From contig NZ_PDNW01000018.1 in the NCBI RefSeq assembly GCF_002849655.1, positions 21,855 through 85,854 on the forward strand: DNA of 64,000 nt. Direction: 5' to 3'. Position numbers and translations under genes: made by a program. Below are positions 56,724 to 63,871 of the stretch, piece by piece; the stretch's first letter is position 1, and each line of letters begins with the position of its first letter. This DNA is from Pollutimonas subterranea (GTDB taxonomy: Bacteria > Pseudomonadota > Gammaproteobacteria > Burkholderiales > Burkholderiaceae_B). The notes below the pieces were generated by a model. It was not told where the DNA came from, did not search any database, and was given only the letters and a program-made list of their open reading frames with translations.

Positions 56724-57656
56724 TTAGGTATGTAGATTGTTTATTTCCACGGTTACGTGGACAAGTTCTTCGTGAATGCTCAGTTGCTGCCGAATCTGGT
56801 CTGCCGTGATCGAGCTTGACGTGGCGAGCGACACGATACACGCATACTTTCCTGCGCCAACCCTCCATACATGAAGGTCGGTGATCTGCACCGTCGGGTT
56901 TTGACGTAAAACTTCTCGGATTTCTTCTACTACCGGGGTATCCATTTCCGCGTCCAGCAGGACGCGCCCTGTCTCGCGCAATAGGCCTTTTGCCCACATA
57001 GCCACGAGGGCTGCACCAACAATCCCCATAAGAGGATCGAGCCATGCGGCGCCCCACAGCTTTCCGCCCAACAAAGCCACTATCGCCAGGACAGAGGTCG
57101 CCGCATCGGTAATGACGTGCAGGTACGCTGAACGCAGGTTCAGATCATGATGATGGTGGTGCGCTGTGCTCTCTTCTGCATGGTGCCCGTGATGATGCCC
57201 ATGATCTTCTCGCAACAGCCACGCACAAGTCAGGTTCACCATCAGACCGACGATGGCAATGCTGATCGCTTGGTTGTAGTGGATTTCGGCTGGAGAAAAG
57301 AGCCTTTCAACTGACTGGAAAAGCATCAAACCGGCCACACCCAACAACATGATCGCGCTGGAGTATCCACCTAGGATCTCAATCTTCCAGGTTCCAAAGG
57401 CGAAACGTCGATCTTCAGCGTAGCGCCTGGCTGCGGCATATGCAAGGACGGAAAGCCCAAGCGCTAAAGCGTGCGAGCTCATGTGCCAGCCGTCGGCAAG
57501 GAGCGCCATGGAGTTGTACCACCAACCGCCCACTATCTCGGCGACCATCATGGTCGCCGTCAACCATACAGCCCAGCGAGTCCTACGCTGTGCAACAGGA
57601 TTGCCTTGATCAAATACGTGGGAATGCTGCCAGCGATGAGCCGATGTCTGAATCAT
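56724..57656 (-). CDS. dmeF: cation diffusion facilitator, DmeF-like
   Basis: 310 aa, six helices. Metal-site motifs LLADGWHMSSHALALG (helix 2) and HVITDAATSVLAI (helix 5). Between helices 4 and 5 is a His-rich loop (DHGHHHGHHAEESTAHHHHH). The C-terminal domain is the usual ferredoxin-like CDF dimer part. Exports divalent cations from the cytosol; Co/Ni is inferred from the divergent DmeR-type regulator. A C-tract operator lies between the two genes at 57684-57698. Confidence 0.9.
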   Translation of the reverse strand: MIQTSAHRWQHSHVFDQGNPVAQRRTRWAVWLTATMMVAEIVGGWWYNSMALLADGWHMSSHALALGLSVLAYAAARRYAEDRRFAFGTWKIEILGGYSSAIMLLGVAGLMLFQSVERLFSPAEIHYNQAISIAIVGLMVNLTCAWLLREDHGHHHGHHAEESTAHHHHHDLNLRSAYLHVITDAATSVLAIVALLGGKLWGAAWLDPLMGIVGAALVAMWAKGLLRETGRVLLDAEMDTPVVEEIREVLRQNPTVQITDLHVWRVGAGKYACIVSLATSSSITADQIRQQLSIHEELVHVTVEINNLHT

Positions 57657-57683
57657 GGGGAACCTCTAATTTATTTCAGAATA

Positions 57684-57698
57684 TACTATACCCCAGTA
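57684..57698. promoter_or_regulatory. RcnR/DmeR-type operator
   Basis: TACT (57684-57687), ATA, CCCC (57691-57694), AGTA (57695-57698): the C-tract flanked by TACT/AGTA bound by metal sensors of the RcnR/CsoR family. Lies 25 bp before dmeR. Confidence 0.7.
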
Positions 57699-57722
57699 CT
57701 CTATTTTTCCAGCGAGATCAGA

Positions 57723-57998
57723 ATGGCGCATACAGTTAAAGACAGGAGCCGCCTCCTAGCACGGGTGCGGCGAATTCACGGCCAGACGGCTGCCCTCGAA
57801 GCAGCTATAGAAGCAGAGAACGAGTGTCTTGGGATACTTCAGCAAATCGCAGCTATCCGCGGAGCGGTAAACGGCCTCATGGTTGAGGTGCTGGAAGGTC
57901 AGATTCGCGAGCACGTCGGTGCCGAGGGTTTGACAGCGGAGGAGCGCGAACAGGAGGTCAATCAGCTGGCGGCGGTGCTGCGATCCTACCTGAAGTAA
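57723..57998 (+). CDS. dmeR: CsoR/RcnR-family metal-sensing repressor, DmeR-like
   Basis: 91 aa from ATG 57723; a frame reaching to 57471 is an artefact overlapping dmeF. All-helical DUF156 fold: AHTVKDRSRLLARVRRIHGQTAALEAAIEAENECLGILQQIAAIRGAVNGLMVEVLEGQIREHV. The N-terminal His, the Cys in ENECLGIL and later His fit the Ni/Co site of RcnR/DmeR; Cu sensors of this family (CsoR) lack the N-terminal His. It would repress dmeF until Co/Ni binds. Divergent from dmeF. Confidence 0.88.
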   Translation: MAHTVKDRSRLLARVRRIHGQTAALEAAIEAENECLGILQQIAAIRGAVNGLMVEVLEGQIREHVGAEGLTAEEREQEVNQLAAVLRSYLK

Positions 57999-58037
57999 AG
58001 CTCTGGGCTGACTTAACTAAGCGTCTGGTTCTGAACC

Positions 58038-59999
58038 TCACTGACCTGGCATGACCGAATCTAAAGAGCGCAAGAATTTCTGGGGTGCCTGAAACCCGAT
58101 AACCTGAAAGTCGATCTCCGCCCCTTGCCTGTCAAAGAAGATGATGCCGGGGGGGCCAAAGAGCCCAAAACGTTTGAGCAGTGCTTGATCGTCGGCATTG
58201 TTCGCGGTCACATCGGCTTTAAGCAACACGACGTCTTTGAGGCGTTTTCTTACCTGGGCATCTGTAAACGTGAAGCGCTCCATCTCTTTGCAGGATATGC
58301 ACCAGTCAGCCCAGAAGTCCAACATGACGTAGCGACCTTCGGCCACCTGCAATTGCGACTCAAGGTTGGCGAGACTCGTAGTTTTCTTAAACTGCAGCTC
58401 GGGCGAGCTGATATTCTGTGCGGCCGCAACACCTGGACCTCTTAAGCCACTCAGGGGCTGCAGCACATCGCGGCCTCCTGACAGCACGCCGATAAGCAGC
58501 GCCAAACCCGAAATGAGTGCAATGACCCCTACCCCTTTGCCAAAACGCACAAACCCAGGCGAGCTGTCAGGCAGCGGGTCCAACACCTTCAGATACATCG
58601 CAGAAATAATGAGCAAGACGGCCCATAAGCTCATATGGACGACAGAGGGTATGACCGGGGAAATCAGGTAGATGGCCACCGCCAGCATCGTGACGCCAAA
58701 AAAGTGCTGCACGGACCTCATCCACAAGCCGGCCTTAGGCAAAAGTGCACCCGCTGTGGTGCCAAAGATAAGAAGCGGAACACCCATCCCTATAGCCAGC
58801 GAGAAAAGCGCCAAGCCACCGAGCACGACATCTCCTGTCTGCCCAATATAAAGCAGTGCTCCGGCCAGAGGTGCCGCAACGCACGGTCCCACAATGACGG
58901 CGGACAATACGCCCATGACGAACACACTGAAGACCTTGCCACCGGCAGATCGGTTTGCAGCGCCCGCTAGGCGACTTTGTATGGAAGCGGGTATCTGGAG
59001 TTGATAAAAGCCGAACATGGAAAGCGCGAGGAGTACGAAGACGACGGCAAAACTGCCCAACACCCATGGCTTTTGCAGATATGCCGAGAGCATCGTGCCT
59101 GCTAACCCCGCGGCCACACCTGCGAGCGCGTAAGTTACGGCCATGGCCATCACATAAACCAAAGAAAGGCCAAAGGCATGGCGGCGGCTTAGTGATCGGC
59201 CTTGACCAATAACCATTCCCGACAGAATCGGAATCATGGGTAGCATGCAGGGTGTAAACGCCAGAACCAAGCCAAAACCAAAGAAGGCGGCTATGAGCGC
59301 CCACGCATTGTCCTGAGCGAACAGATCTCGTACGAGGCTTGTTTCCGAGACCTGGACCTTGGCAGTGCTTCGAGGAATGCCACTACTCGCTTGAGCTTGC
59401 GCGACGTTAGCACCCGCTGAGGCGGCGCTGGTCTGGGCTACCGCGGCAAGAACTACGGACAGCGTTTTATTTATTGGTGGATAGCAGACTCCGGTCGGAT
59501 CGTTACAACCCTGATAGGAGGCTTGCAGAATCAGCGGCTCGGAAATAGATCCAGACAACCGATTTAACGTAATTGGGATCTGGACAGATCCGTAATACAC
59601 CTCGACCTGCCCAAAAGTGGGGTCATCCTTAAACTTACCTTGGGGTAGCGCGACGTTCTTGATCGCCGCGTTGGATGGCTGCTGAAGGTCAAACGCAATC
59701 CTATCGCGATAAAGATAATAGCCGTCTGCTGCACTAAGCGTAGCGACCAGCGTATCGGCGTCGCGTGCCCTCACCGAGACTTTGAACGCTTCATCTGGTG
59801 GCAACAGCTCTTGATCAGAACTCTCGCTGCCAAACAAACTTCGCATGGAGCCCAGAATCCCACTGTTCGAGAAAGCAGAAGCCGACACTGTAATACCAGT
59901 CGGGTCGGCTGGCATTTCAGAAAATTGTGCGGGACTAACGCCAGGTAACCACGCCAGTGCCAGCACGAGCAGAGCCATCAACAAACGGATAGATTTCAC
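58038..59999 (-). CDS. dsbD: DsbD thiol:disulfide interchange protein
   Basis: 653 aa, GTG start at 59999, one base after the stop of the 37-aa peptide, so the two are coupled. Signal peptide to SPAQF; N-terminal periplasmic domain with the Cys pair GCNDPTGVC; eight-helix core with the Cys in FTPCMLPMIPI and VGPCVAAPL; C-terminal thioredoxin domain with DFWADWCISCKEME. It passes electrons from cytosolic thioredoxin to periplasmic partners that repair wrongly formed disulfides, which copper produces. Placement in a DUF2933-peptide cassette behind a CopR-type box suggests copper induction. Confidence 0.95.
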   Translation of the reverse strand: MKSIRLLMALLVLALAWLPGVSPAQFSEMPADPTGITVSASAFSNSGILGSMRSLFGSESSDQELLPPDEAFKVSVRARDADTLVATLSAADGYYLYRDRIAFDLQQPSNAAIKNVALPQGKFKDDPTFGQVEVYYGSVQIPITLNRLSGSISEPLILQASYQGCNDPTGVCYPPINKTLSVVLAAVAQTSAASAGANVAQAQASSGIPRSTAKVQVSETSLVRDLFAQDNAWALIAAFFGFGLVLAFTPCMLPMIPILSGMVIGQGRSLSRRHAFGLSLVYVMAMAVTYALAGVAAGLAGTMLSAYLQKPWVLGSFAVVFVLLALSMFGFYQLQIPASIQSRLAGAANRSAGGKVFSVFVMGVLSAVIVGPCVAAPLAGALLYIGQTGDVVLGGLALFSLAIGMGVPLLIFGTTAGALLPKAGLWMRSVQHFFGVTMLAVAIYLISPVIPSVVHMSLWAVLLIISAMYLKVLDPLPDSSPGFVRFGKGVGVIALISGLALLIGVLSGGRDVLQPLSGLRGPGVAAAQNISSPELQFKKTTSLANLESQLQVAEGRYVMLDFWADWCISCKEMERFTFTDAQVRKRLKDVVLLKADVTANNADDQALLKRFGLFGPPGIIFFDRQGAEIDFQVIGFQAPQKFLRSLDSVMPGQ

Positions 60000-60000
60000 T

Positions 60001-60114
60001 TCAACTACTCATCATCCAGACCATCATGACGCCCATGAAAACGAAGGCCAAAATAGCGACCAACCCAATTACAGCTAGCGCTAGGAGAACTATTCGTGTG
60101 AGTTTGGTTCCCAT
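60001..60114 (-). CDS. 37-aa Met-rich single-span membrane peptide (copy 3)
   Basis: ATG 60114 to TGA 60001. Starts MGTKLTRIVLLALAVIG and ends MGVMMVWMMSS. Closest to copy 1. Lies 14 bp after DUF2933-3, the same spacing as in cluster I, and directly before dsbD. The conserved basic-helix-MMxWMM plan across three copies argues for a real product. Confidence 0.75.
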   Translation of the reverse strand: MGTKLTRIVLLALAVIGLVAILAFVFMGVMMVWMMSS

Positions 60115-60128
60115 GGCCTGCTCAGGTA

Positions 60129-60413
60129 TCAAGGTGCTCTATTGTGGTTTAGTAAACGTCGGCGGTCCCCAGCATTAGCCTCTTCCGGCATTGGCACTTG
60201 GGCGGGTTCGCCCTTCTTTGATTCGTTATCGCTGTGGCCCGACTGCATGCCTTTCATCATGAAAAACATCATCAACGGACAGATTAAGAAGAATAAGAAT
60301 GGGCTCACAGCAATAATCAATTCACGTGCGGCGGGCAATACCGCATACGCAACGGCGATCACCATGGCTAGCCCAAGACCGCCTTTCACCATCGTTTTTA
60401 TATCGCATTTCAT
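60129..60413 (-). CDS. DUF2933 small membrane protein (copy 3)
   Basis: 94 aa, AAGGAGAG before the ATG. MKCDIKTM start, two hydrophobic segments and CPLMMFFMMKGMQSGHSD: in this copy the Cys of the usual QSCH is Gly, so the metal-cluster may be altered. The tail (KKGEPAQVPMPEEAN) resembles copy 1. First gene of the cassette DUF2933-peptide-dsbD; a CopR-type box lies 100 bp upstream. Confidence 0.87.
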   Translation of the reverse strand: MKCDIKTMVKGGLGLAMVIAVAYAVLPAARELIIAVSPFLFFLICPLMMFFMMKGMQSGHSDNESKKGEPAQVPMPEEANAGDRRRLLNHNRAP

Positions 60414-60512
60414 TGTTAGCTCTCCTTGTACTTGCGTCGCTAGCGCTTTATGCGGAAATCTACCGACAAGCCTACTGTAACGGTCCGTTGCTGTCAGACA
60501 GATTGCGCTGAC

Positions 60513-60528
60513 ATTACATCTTTGTCAT
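60513..60528 (-). promoter_or_regulatory. CopR-type box, ATGACA subclass, before DUF2933-3
   Basis: Read toward DUF2933 the site is ATGACAAAGATGTAAT, nearly identical to the one before DUF2933-1. Confidence 0.65.
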
Positions 60529-60657
60529 CTTTGGAAAAGCGCTCTAGGAAGCAAAAGAATTGTTGCTATATGTACAAAGCGTTCGCACTGTTTCAATGGC
60601 ACTAGTGGACACAGGGCAAAGCGTTCCATGTTTACAACGGGCGGCAAATACTGCCGG

Positions 60658-60688
60658 TTGACATTATCACTGTGGGAACGTTTACGCT
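60658..60688 (+). promoter_or_regulatory. MerR/CueR-type promoter left from a lost copZ
   Basis: TTGACA (60658-60663) and TACGCT (60683-60688) 19 bp apart; the sequence aligns with the copZ1 promoter. No copZ follows; the next gene is the 69-aa protein at 60762. Confidence 0.55.
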
Positions 60689-60761
60689 GCTGATAAACGT
60701 GATGAAGACCAAGTGAGGCAGACAGCGCTCCCCGGAACACTGCAATCCTGCCTGAGGAACT

Positions 60762-60971
60762 ATGAATGCTATGGACGAGAACCACACAAGTTTGGGCGAT
60801 GACATCCTGGCTGCCCTCAAGCGGGCGTGTGACGAAGGAGATCTTCTGGTCGCTGAGCACCTATTGCGTGCGCTGGAGACAATGGCTGATCGGGCAGGAG
60901 GCGATGAACGAATGGAGCGCGCTTACCTTCAGGTAGTTCGTTCGCTGGTAGACACTAAACACCGCCGATAG
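60762..60971 (+). CDS. small acidic/helical protein of unknown function
   Basis: 69 aa, GAGGAACT before the ATG. Sequence is soluble and mostly helical (DDILAALKRACDEGDLLVAEHLLRALETMADRAG). I do not recognise a named family. It takes the place of copZ behind a MerR-type promoter remnant, so copper control is possible. No signal peptide or metal motif. Confidence 0.65.
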   Translation: MNAMDENHTSLGDDILAALKRACDEGDLLVAEHLLRALETMADRAGGDERMERAYLQVVRSLVDTKHRR

Positions 60972-61108
60972 CCGTCTCACGTCAATGGACGCAATGGTTT
61001 GCTCGCGAGGCAATCGCCCCTTGTTATTGCTCCTTCGCTGATCGGAATTTTAGAAAAGGCCGTAGCAAAAGGCCGGCTTTCCTGCCGCCCTCGAAGAATA
61101 AACTGGAA

Positions 61109-62326
61109 TTGAATGTGACACCGTCTACAGACAAAGCAGTGCAGAATGAGCCGACGGTGAAATGGCTGGCCTGGTTGCTTGGCAGCTATACGATGCTGGG
61201 CCCGTTTTCCATTTCGACGTACATGCCTTTTTTTCCGATGCTGATGGTGAGCCTCGGAGCAACGCAGCTCGAACTTCAACAGACGCTTAGCGCTTACCTC
61301 GCTGCCTTTGGGGTCATGATGCTTCTGCACGGACCACTATCCGACGCATTCGGGCGCCGTCCGGTCATCCTGGCCGCACTAGCCGTTTACTTCGTAGCGT
61401 CCATTGGCGGGGCATTGGCCAGTTCTCTTGGTCTGTTGATCTGTTTCCGTACATTCCAGGGGCTCTCAGTGGGTGCGGGCAGCGTCGTAGGGCGTGTAGT
61501 CATTCGAGATCGGCTTGAAGGCACTGCAGCTCAAAAATTGCTCGCGCAAGTGAGCATGATATTCGGCCTCGCTCCTGCCATTGCTCCAGTATTTGGAGGA
61601 TGGCTACAAAATTGGTTTCCCTGGCAATCGGTATTCATTTTTATGGCCATTTTCAGTGGGCTGCAACTGATGGTCAGCTACTTCTGTTTGCCGGAGACCT
61701 TGCCACGGGAGCGACGGACCTCGATGAGGCCAGCAGCGCTTCTGCGTAGCTACAACGCTGTGCTAAGGAGCAGGCCGTTCTGGTTGTTGTCTCTGGCCTT
61801 AAGTTGTAATTTCATAGGCTTTTTTGTGTATGTTTCCGCAGCGCCTATTTTTGTTGTTCAGTATCTTGGATTAAGTAAGGCGGAATTCGGGTGGCTGTTC
61901 ATTCCTGCGACTTCCGGCATAATCTTCGGCGCTTACCTGTCAGGAAAATTCGCGAAACGATTCGCACCATTGACGACGGTCAGCTATGGATACTTGATAA
62001 TGGCGGGTGCCACCGTGCTCAATGTGTTGTACAACGCCTATCTGCCGCCCGTTCTGCCCTGGGTCATTCTGCCCCTGGCGCTTTATACGGTTGGTATGTC
62101 GTTTGTGACCCCAACCATTACATTGCTGACGCTCGATTTGTTCCCTTCAGCACGTGGGATGGCAGCTTCCTTGCAAGGTTTTGTTCAAACCATGGTCATG
62201 ACCTTGGCCTCGGGATTGGTCGCTCCACTAGTAGCCGATTCCGGCCTGGCTATGGCGCTAACGGTGTTCTGTTTTCTTGGAGCGGGATGTCTGGCTTGGT
62301 TTTGTTACACAAGGCTGAACCGGTAG
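61109..62326 (+). CDS. Bcr/CflA-type MFS drug transporter
   Basis: 405 aa if started at TTG 61109; GTG 61115 is an alternative and both follow GGAATT. Twelve helices; motif A between helices 2 and 3 reads GPLSDAFGRRPV, and RTFQGLSVGAGSVVGRVVIRD matches the Bcr/CflA signature of helices 4-5. A proton-driven exporter of small toxic compounds. Substrate unknown. Transcribed alone and convergent with csp2. No direct copper link visible. Confidence 0.9.
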   Translation: MNVTPSTDKAVQNEPTVKWLAWLLGSYTMLGPFSISTYMPFFPMLMVSLGATQLELQQTLSAYLAAFGVMMLLHGPLSDAFGRRPVILAALAVYFVASIGGALASSLGLLICFRTFQGLSVGAGSVVGRVVIRDRLEGTAAQKLLAQVSMIFGLAPAIAPVFGGWLQNWFPWQSVFIFMAIFSGLQLMVSYFCLPETLPRERRTSMRPAALLRSYNAVLRSRPFWLLSLALSCNFIGFFVYVSAAPIFVVQYLGLSKAEFGWLFIPATSGIIFGAYLSGKFAKRFAPLTTVSYGYLIMAGATVLNVLYNAYLPPVLPWVILPLALYTVGMSFVTPTITLLTLDLFPSARGMAASLQGFVQTMVMTLASGLVAPLVADSGLAMALTVFCFLGAGCLAWFCYTRLNR

Positions 62327-62581
62327 TGGACGTACGAGTTGAGATCGGCGACGGAGTGTTGACACAGTCACGGCTGACCTCGAACGCGTACGCCCGCCCT
62401 TATCAAAAATGCCGCCATAGCACGTAACGTAGTTGTACACCTCTCTTCGCCAACCAATTGTTAGACACTTGAATTCATAGTGGAGCGTGCAGGCCTAGCC
62501 GTACGCCAGGCGCTGACCAATAAGCACATCGTATCCGCAACATGCATCATGCAGCGGTTGTACTGTGCGGGCACTAGTCGT

Positions 62582-62908
62582 CTATGCCATCCGCCTGCAC
62601 TCTTCGGCACACTTGCGGCAAGCCTCGGCGCAGCGCTGGCAGTGATCCATTTGATGCTTGGCACATTCATCTGCGCACGCTTGGCAAACATCTGCGCACA
62701 AGCGACAAAGCGCTTGGGCGAATTCACTGTCCCGGGCCATATAGCTGGCCGCGATGCGGCAAATCTGCGCGCAATCCATGTCCAGCTTTATACAACGCGC
62801 CATGCTTTTAACATTTTGTTCCCCCAGGCATGACACAGCGCAGTGGTCGCACTCTGCAGCGCAGGCATAACATGCGTCGATACAAGATTGAAATTTTTCA
62901 TGAGCCAT
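62582..62908 (-). CDS. Cys-rich four-helix-bundle copper-storage protein (Csp, copy 2)
   Basis: 108 aa from ATG 62908 (GGAGATCAAT upstream). Almost the same as the copy at 7817-8152 (MAHEKFQSCIDACYACAAECDHC..., CQRCAEACRKCAEECRRM), with the Cys positions kept. No signal peptide, so a cytosolic Cu(I) store. Divergent from the GDCCVxC gene, with a degenerate CopR-type box at 63060-63075 between them, mirroring the csp1-copR arrangement. Confidence 0.92.
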   Translation of the reverse strand: MAHEKFQSCIDACYACAAECDHCAVSCLGEQNVKSMARCIKLDMDCAQICRIAASYMARDSEFAQALCRLCADVCQACADECAKHQMDHCQRCAEACRKCAEECRRMA

Positions 62909-63059
62909 ATTGATCTCCAAAGGACTTAACATGTGATTATCAAGTGGCTCCGCTATGCGATGCCACTTCCCTAATCCAGCAACTTCAATGCCTTAAGCCC
63001 AATACTCTGCTCTAAAATCTCGTTGTCTTCACGCAATCTGTGTTCTACATTCACCTCAT

Positions 63060-63075
63060 ATTACAAATTTTTAAT
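63060..63075. promoter_or_regulatory. degenerate CopR-type box between csp2 and the GDCCVxC gene
   Basis: ATTACAAATTTTTAAT, one half matching and the other weakened; followed by GATTGCGTTAT as in the copR1 and copA2 regions. Confidence 0.5.
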
Positions 63076-63230
63076 GATTGCGTTATGTTGACGTCAGTAG
63101 TACCACTGTAGTTCCGTAACACAATCAATACCCCATGGTTGGAGCCTGTGCAGGCATTGCGCGTGCCGAATGGTCCTACGCCTTTCTGGAGCACGACCAT
63201 GCACATATCCCTGAAGATGAGGAACATGAA

Positions 63231-63452
63231 ATGAGCACTGTTGTCCTAGAATCGACGCTGACCTGCCCTGAATGTGGGTATGTCAAAACGGAAACCATGC
63301 CAACTAACGCCTGCCAATGGTTCTACGCGTGCGAGCAATGCCCGGCTGTTTTGAAGCCGCAACCCGGCGACTGCTGTGTTTATTGTTCGTACGGTTCCGT
63401 ACCCTGTCCGCCAGTTCAAGAACACAGCAGACAAAAAGGCTGTTGTAGCTGA
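63231..63452 (+). CDS. GDCCVxC-domain putative metal-resistance protein
   Basis: 73 aa from ATG 63231 (GATGAGGAACATGAA upstream; a longer frame from 63135 is less likely). Zinc-ribbon-like CPECG near residue 12, CEQC near 39, and the signature GDCCVYCSYGSVPCPP near 50-65. This family occurs in mercury and copper islands, sometimes as selenoproteins; here Cys codons are present throughout. Soft-metal binding is likely, its exact role unknown. Confidence 0.87.
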   Translation: MSTVVLESTLTCPECGYVKTETMPTNACQWFYACEQCPAVLKPQPGDCCVYCSYGSVPCPPVQEHSRQKGCCS

Positions 63453-63480
63453 TCGGAACCTCAAGAGGCAAAACACGCAA

Positions 63481-63855
63481 CTACCCAATCGCCCCAAGCG
63501 CCGGGAACGTCCTCAATAACCAAATCGCAAAACGCACCAACTGTCCACTCGCCACCGCAATGCCCATCAGCACCAGAATCGCGCCGGTGATTATCTGAAG
63601 ATAACGCCCCGCTCGGCGCAACGAACCCAGTCGACGCATAAAAGAGGTCATGAAGTACGCGGAAAGCAGGAACGGTACACCTAACCCCAGTGCGTAAATA
63701 CCCAAAAGCAGTACGCCCTGCCCAAGACTCTCTGAGGTGGCGCCAAGCAACAGAATACCGCCGAGCACGGGACCGATGCATGGTGTCCAACCGAAGCCGA
63801 ACGCCATGCCAAGCACAGTAGCCGACCAAGGCTTTCCACCGCCGCCCCGTGGTTC
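63481..63855 (-). pseudogene. ccdA: CcdA-type thiol-disulfide/cytochrome c biogenesis membrane protein, interrupted
   Basis: Homology starts at about EPRGGGGKPWSATVLGMAFGFGWTPCIGPVLGGILLLGAT and runs through three helices to the C-terminus LLRTFPALGAIG. This is the second half of CcdA, with the Cys of TPCIGP that forms half of the redox pair. The first half is missing: upstream codons belong to an inserted IS3-family element. CcdA normally shuttles reducing power to the periplasm, as DsbD does, so this loss may be covered by dsbD at 58038. Confidence 0.82.
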
Positions 63856-63871
63856 AAAGCGGTAGTAACGC

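Noticed and set aside
56443..57057. 204-codon minus frame across the mntP relic and dmeF
   Set aside because: It runs out of frame through the end of dmeF and shows no domain.
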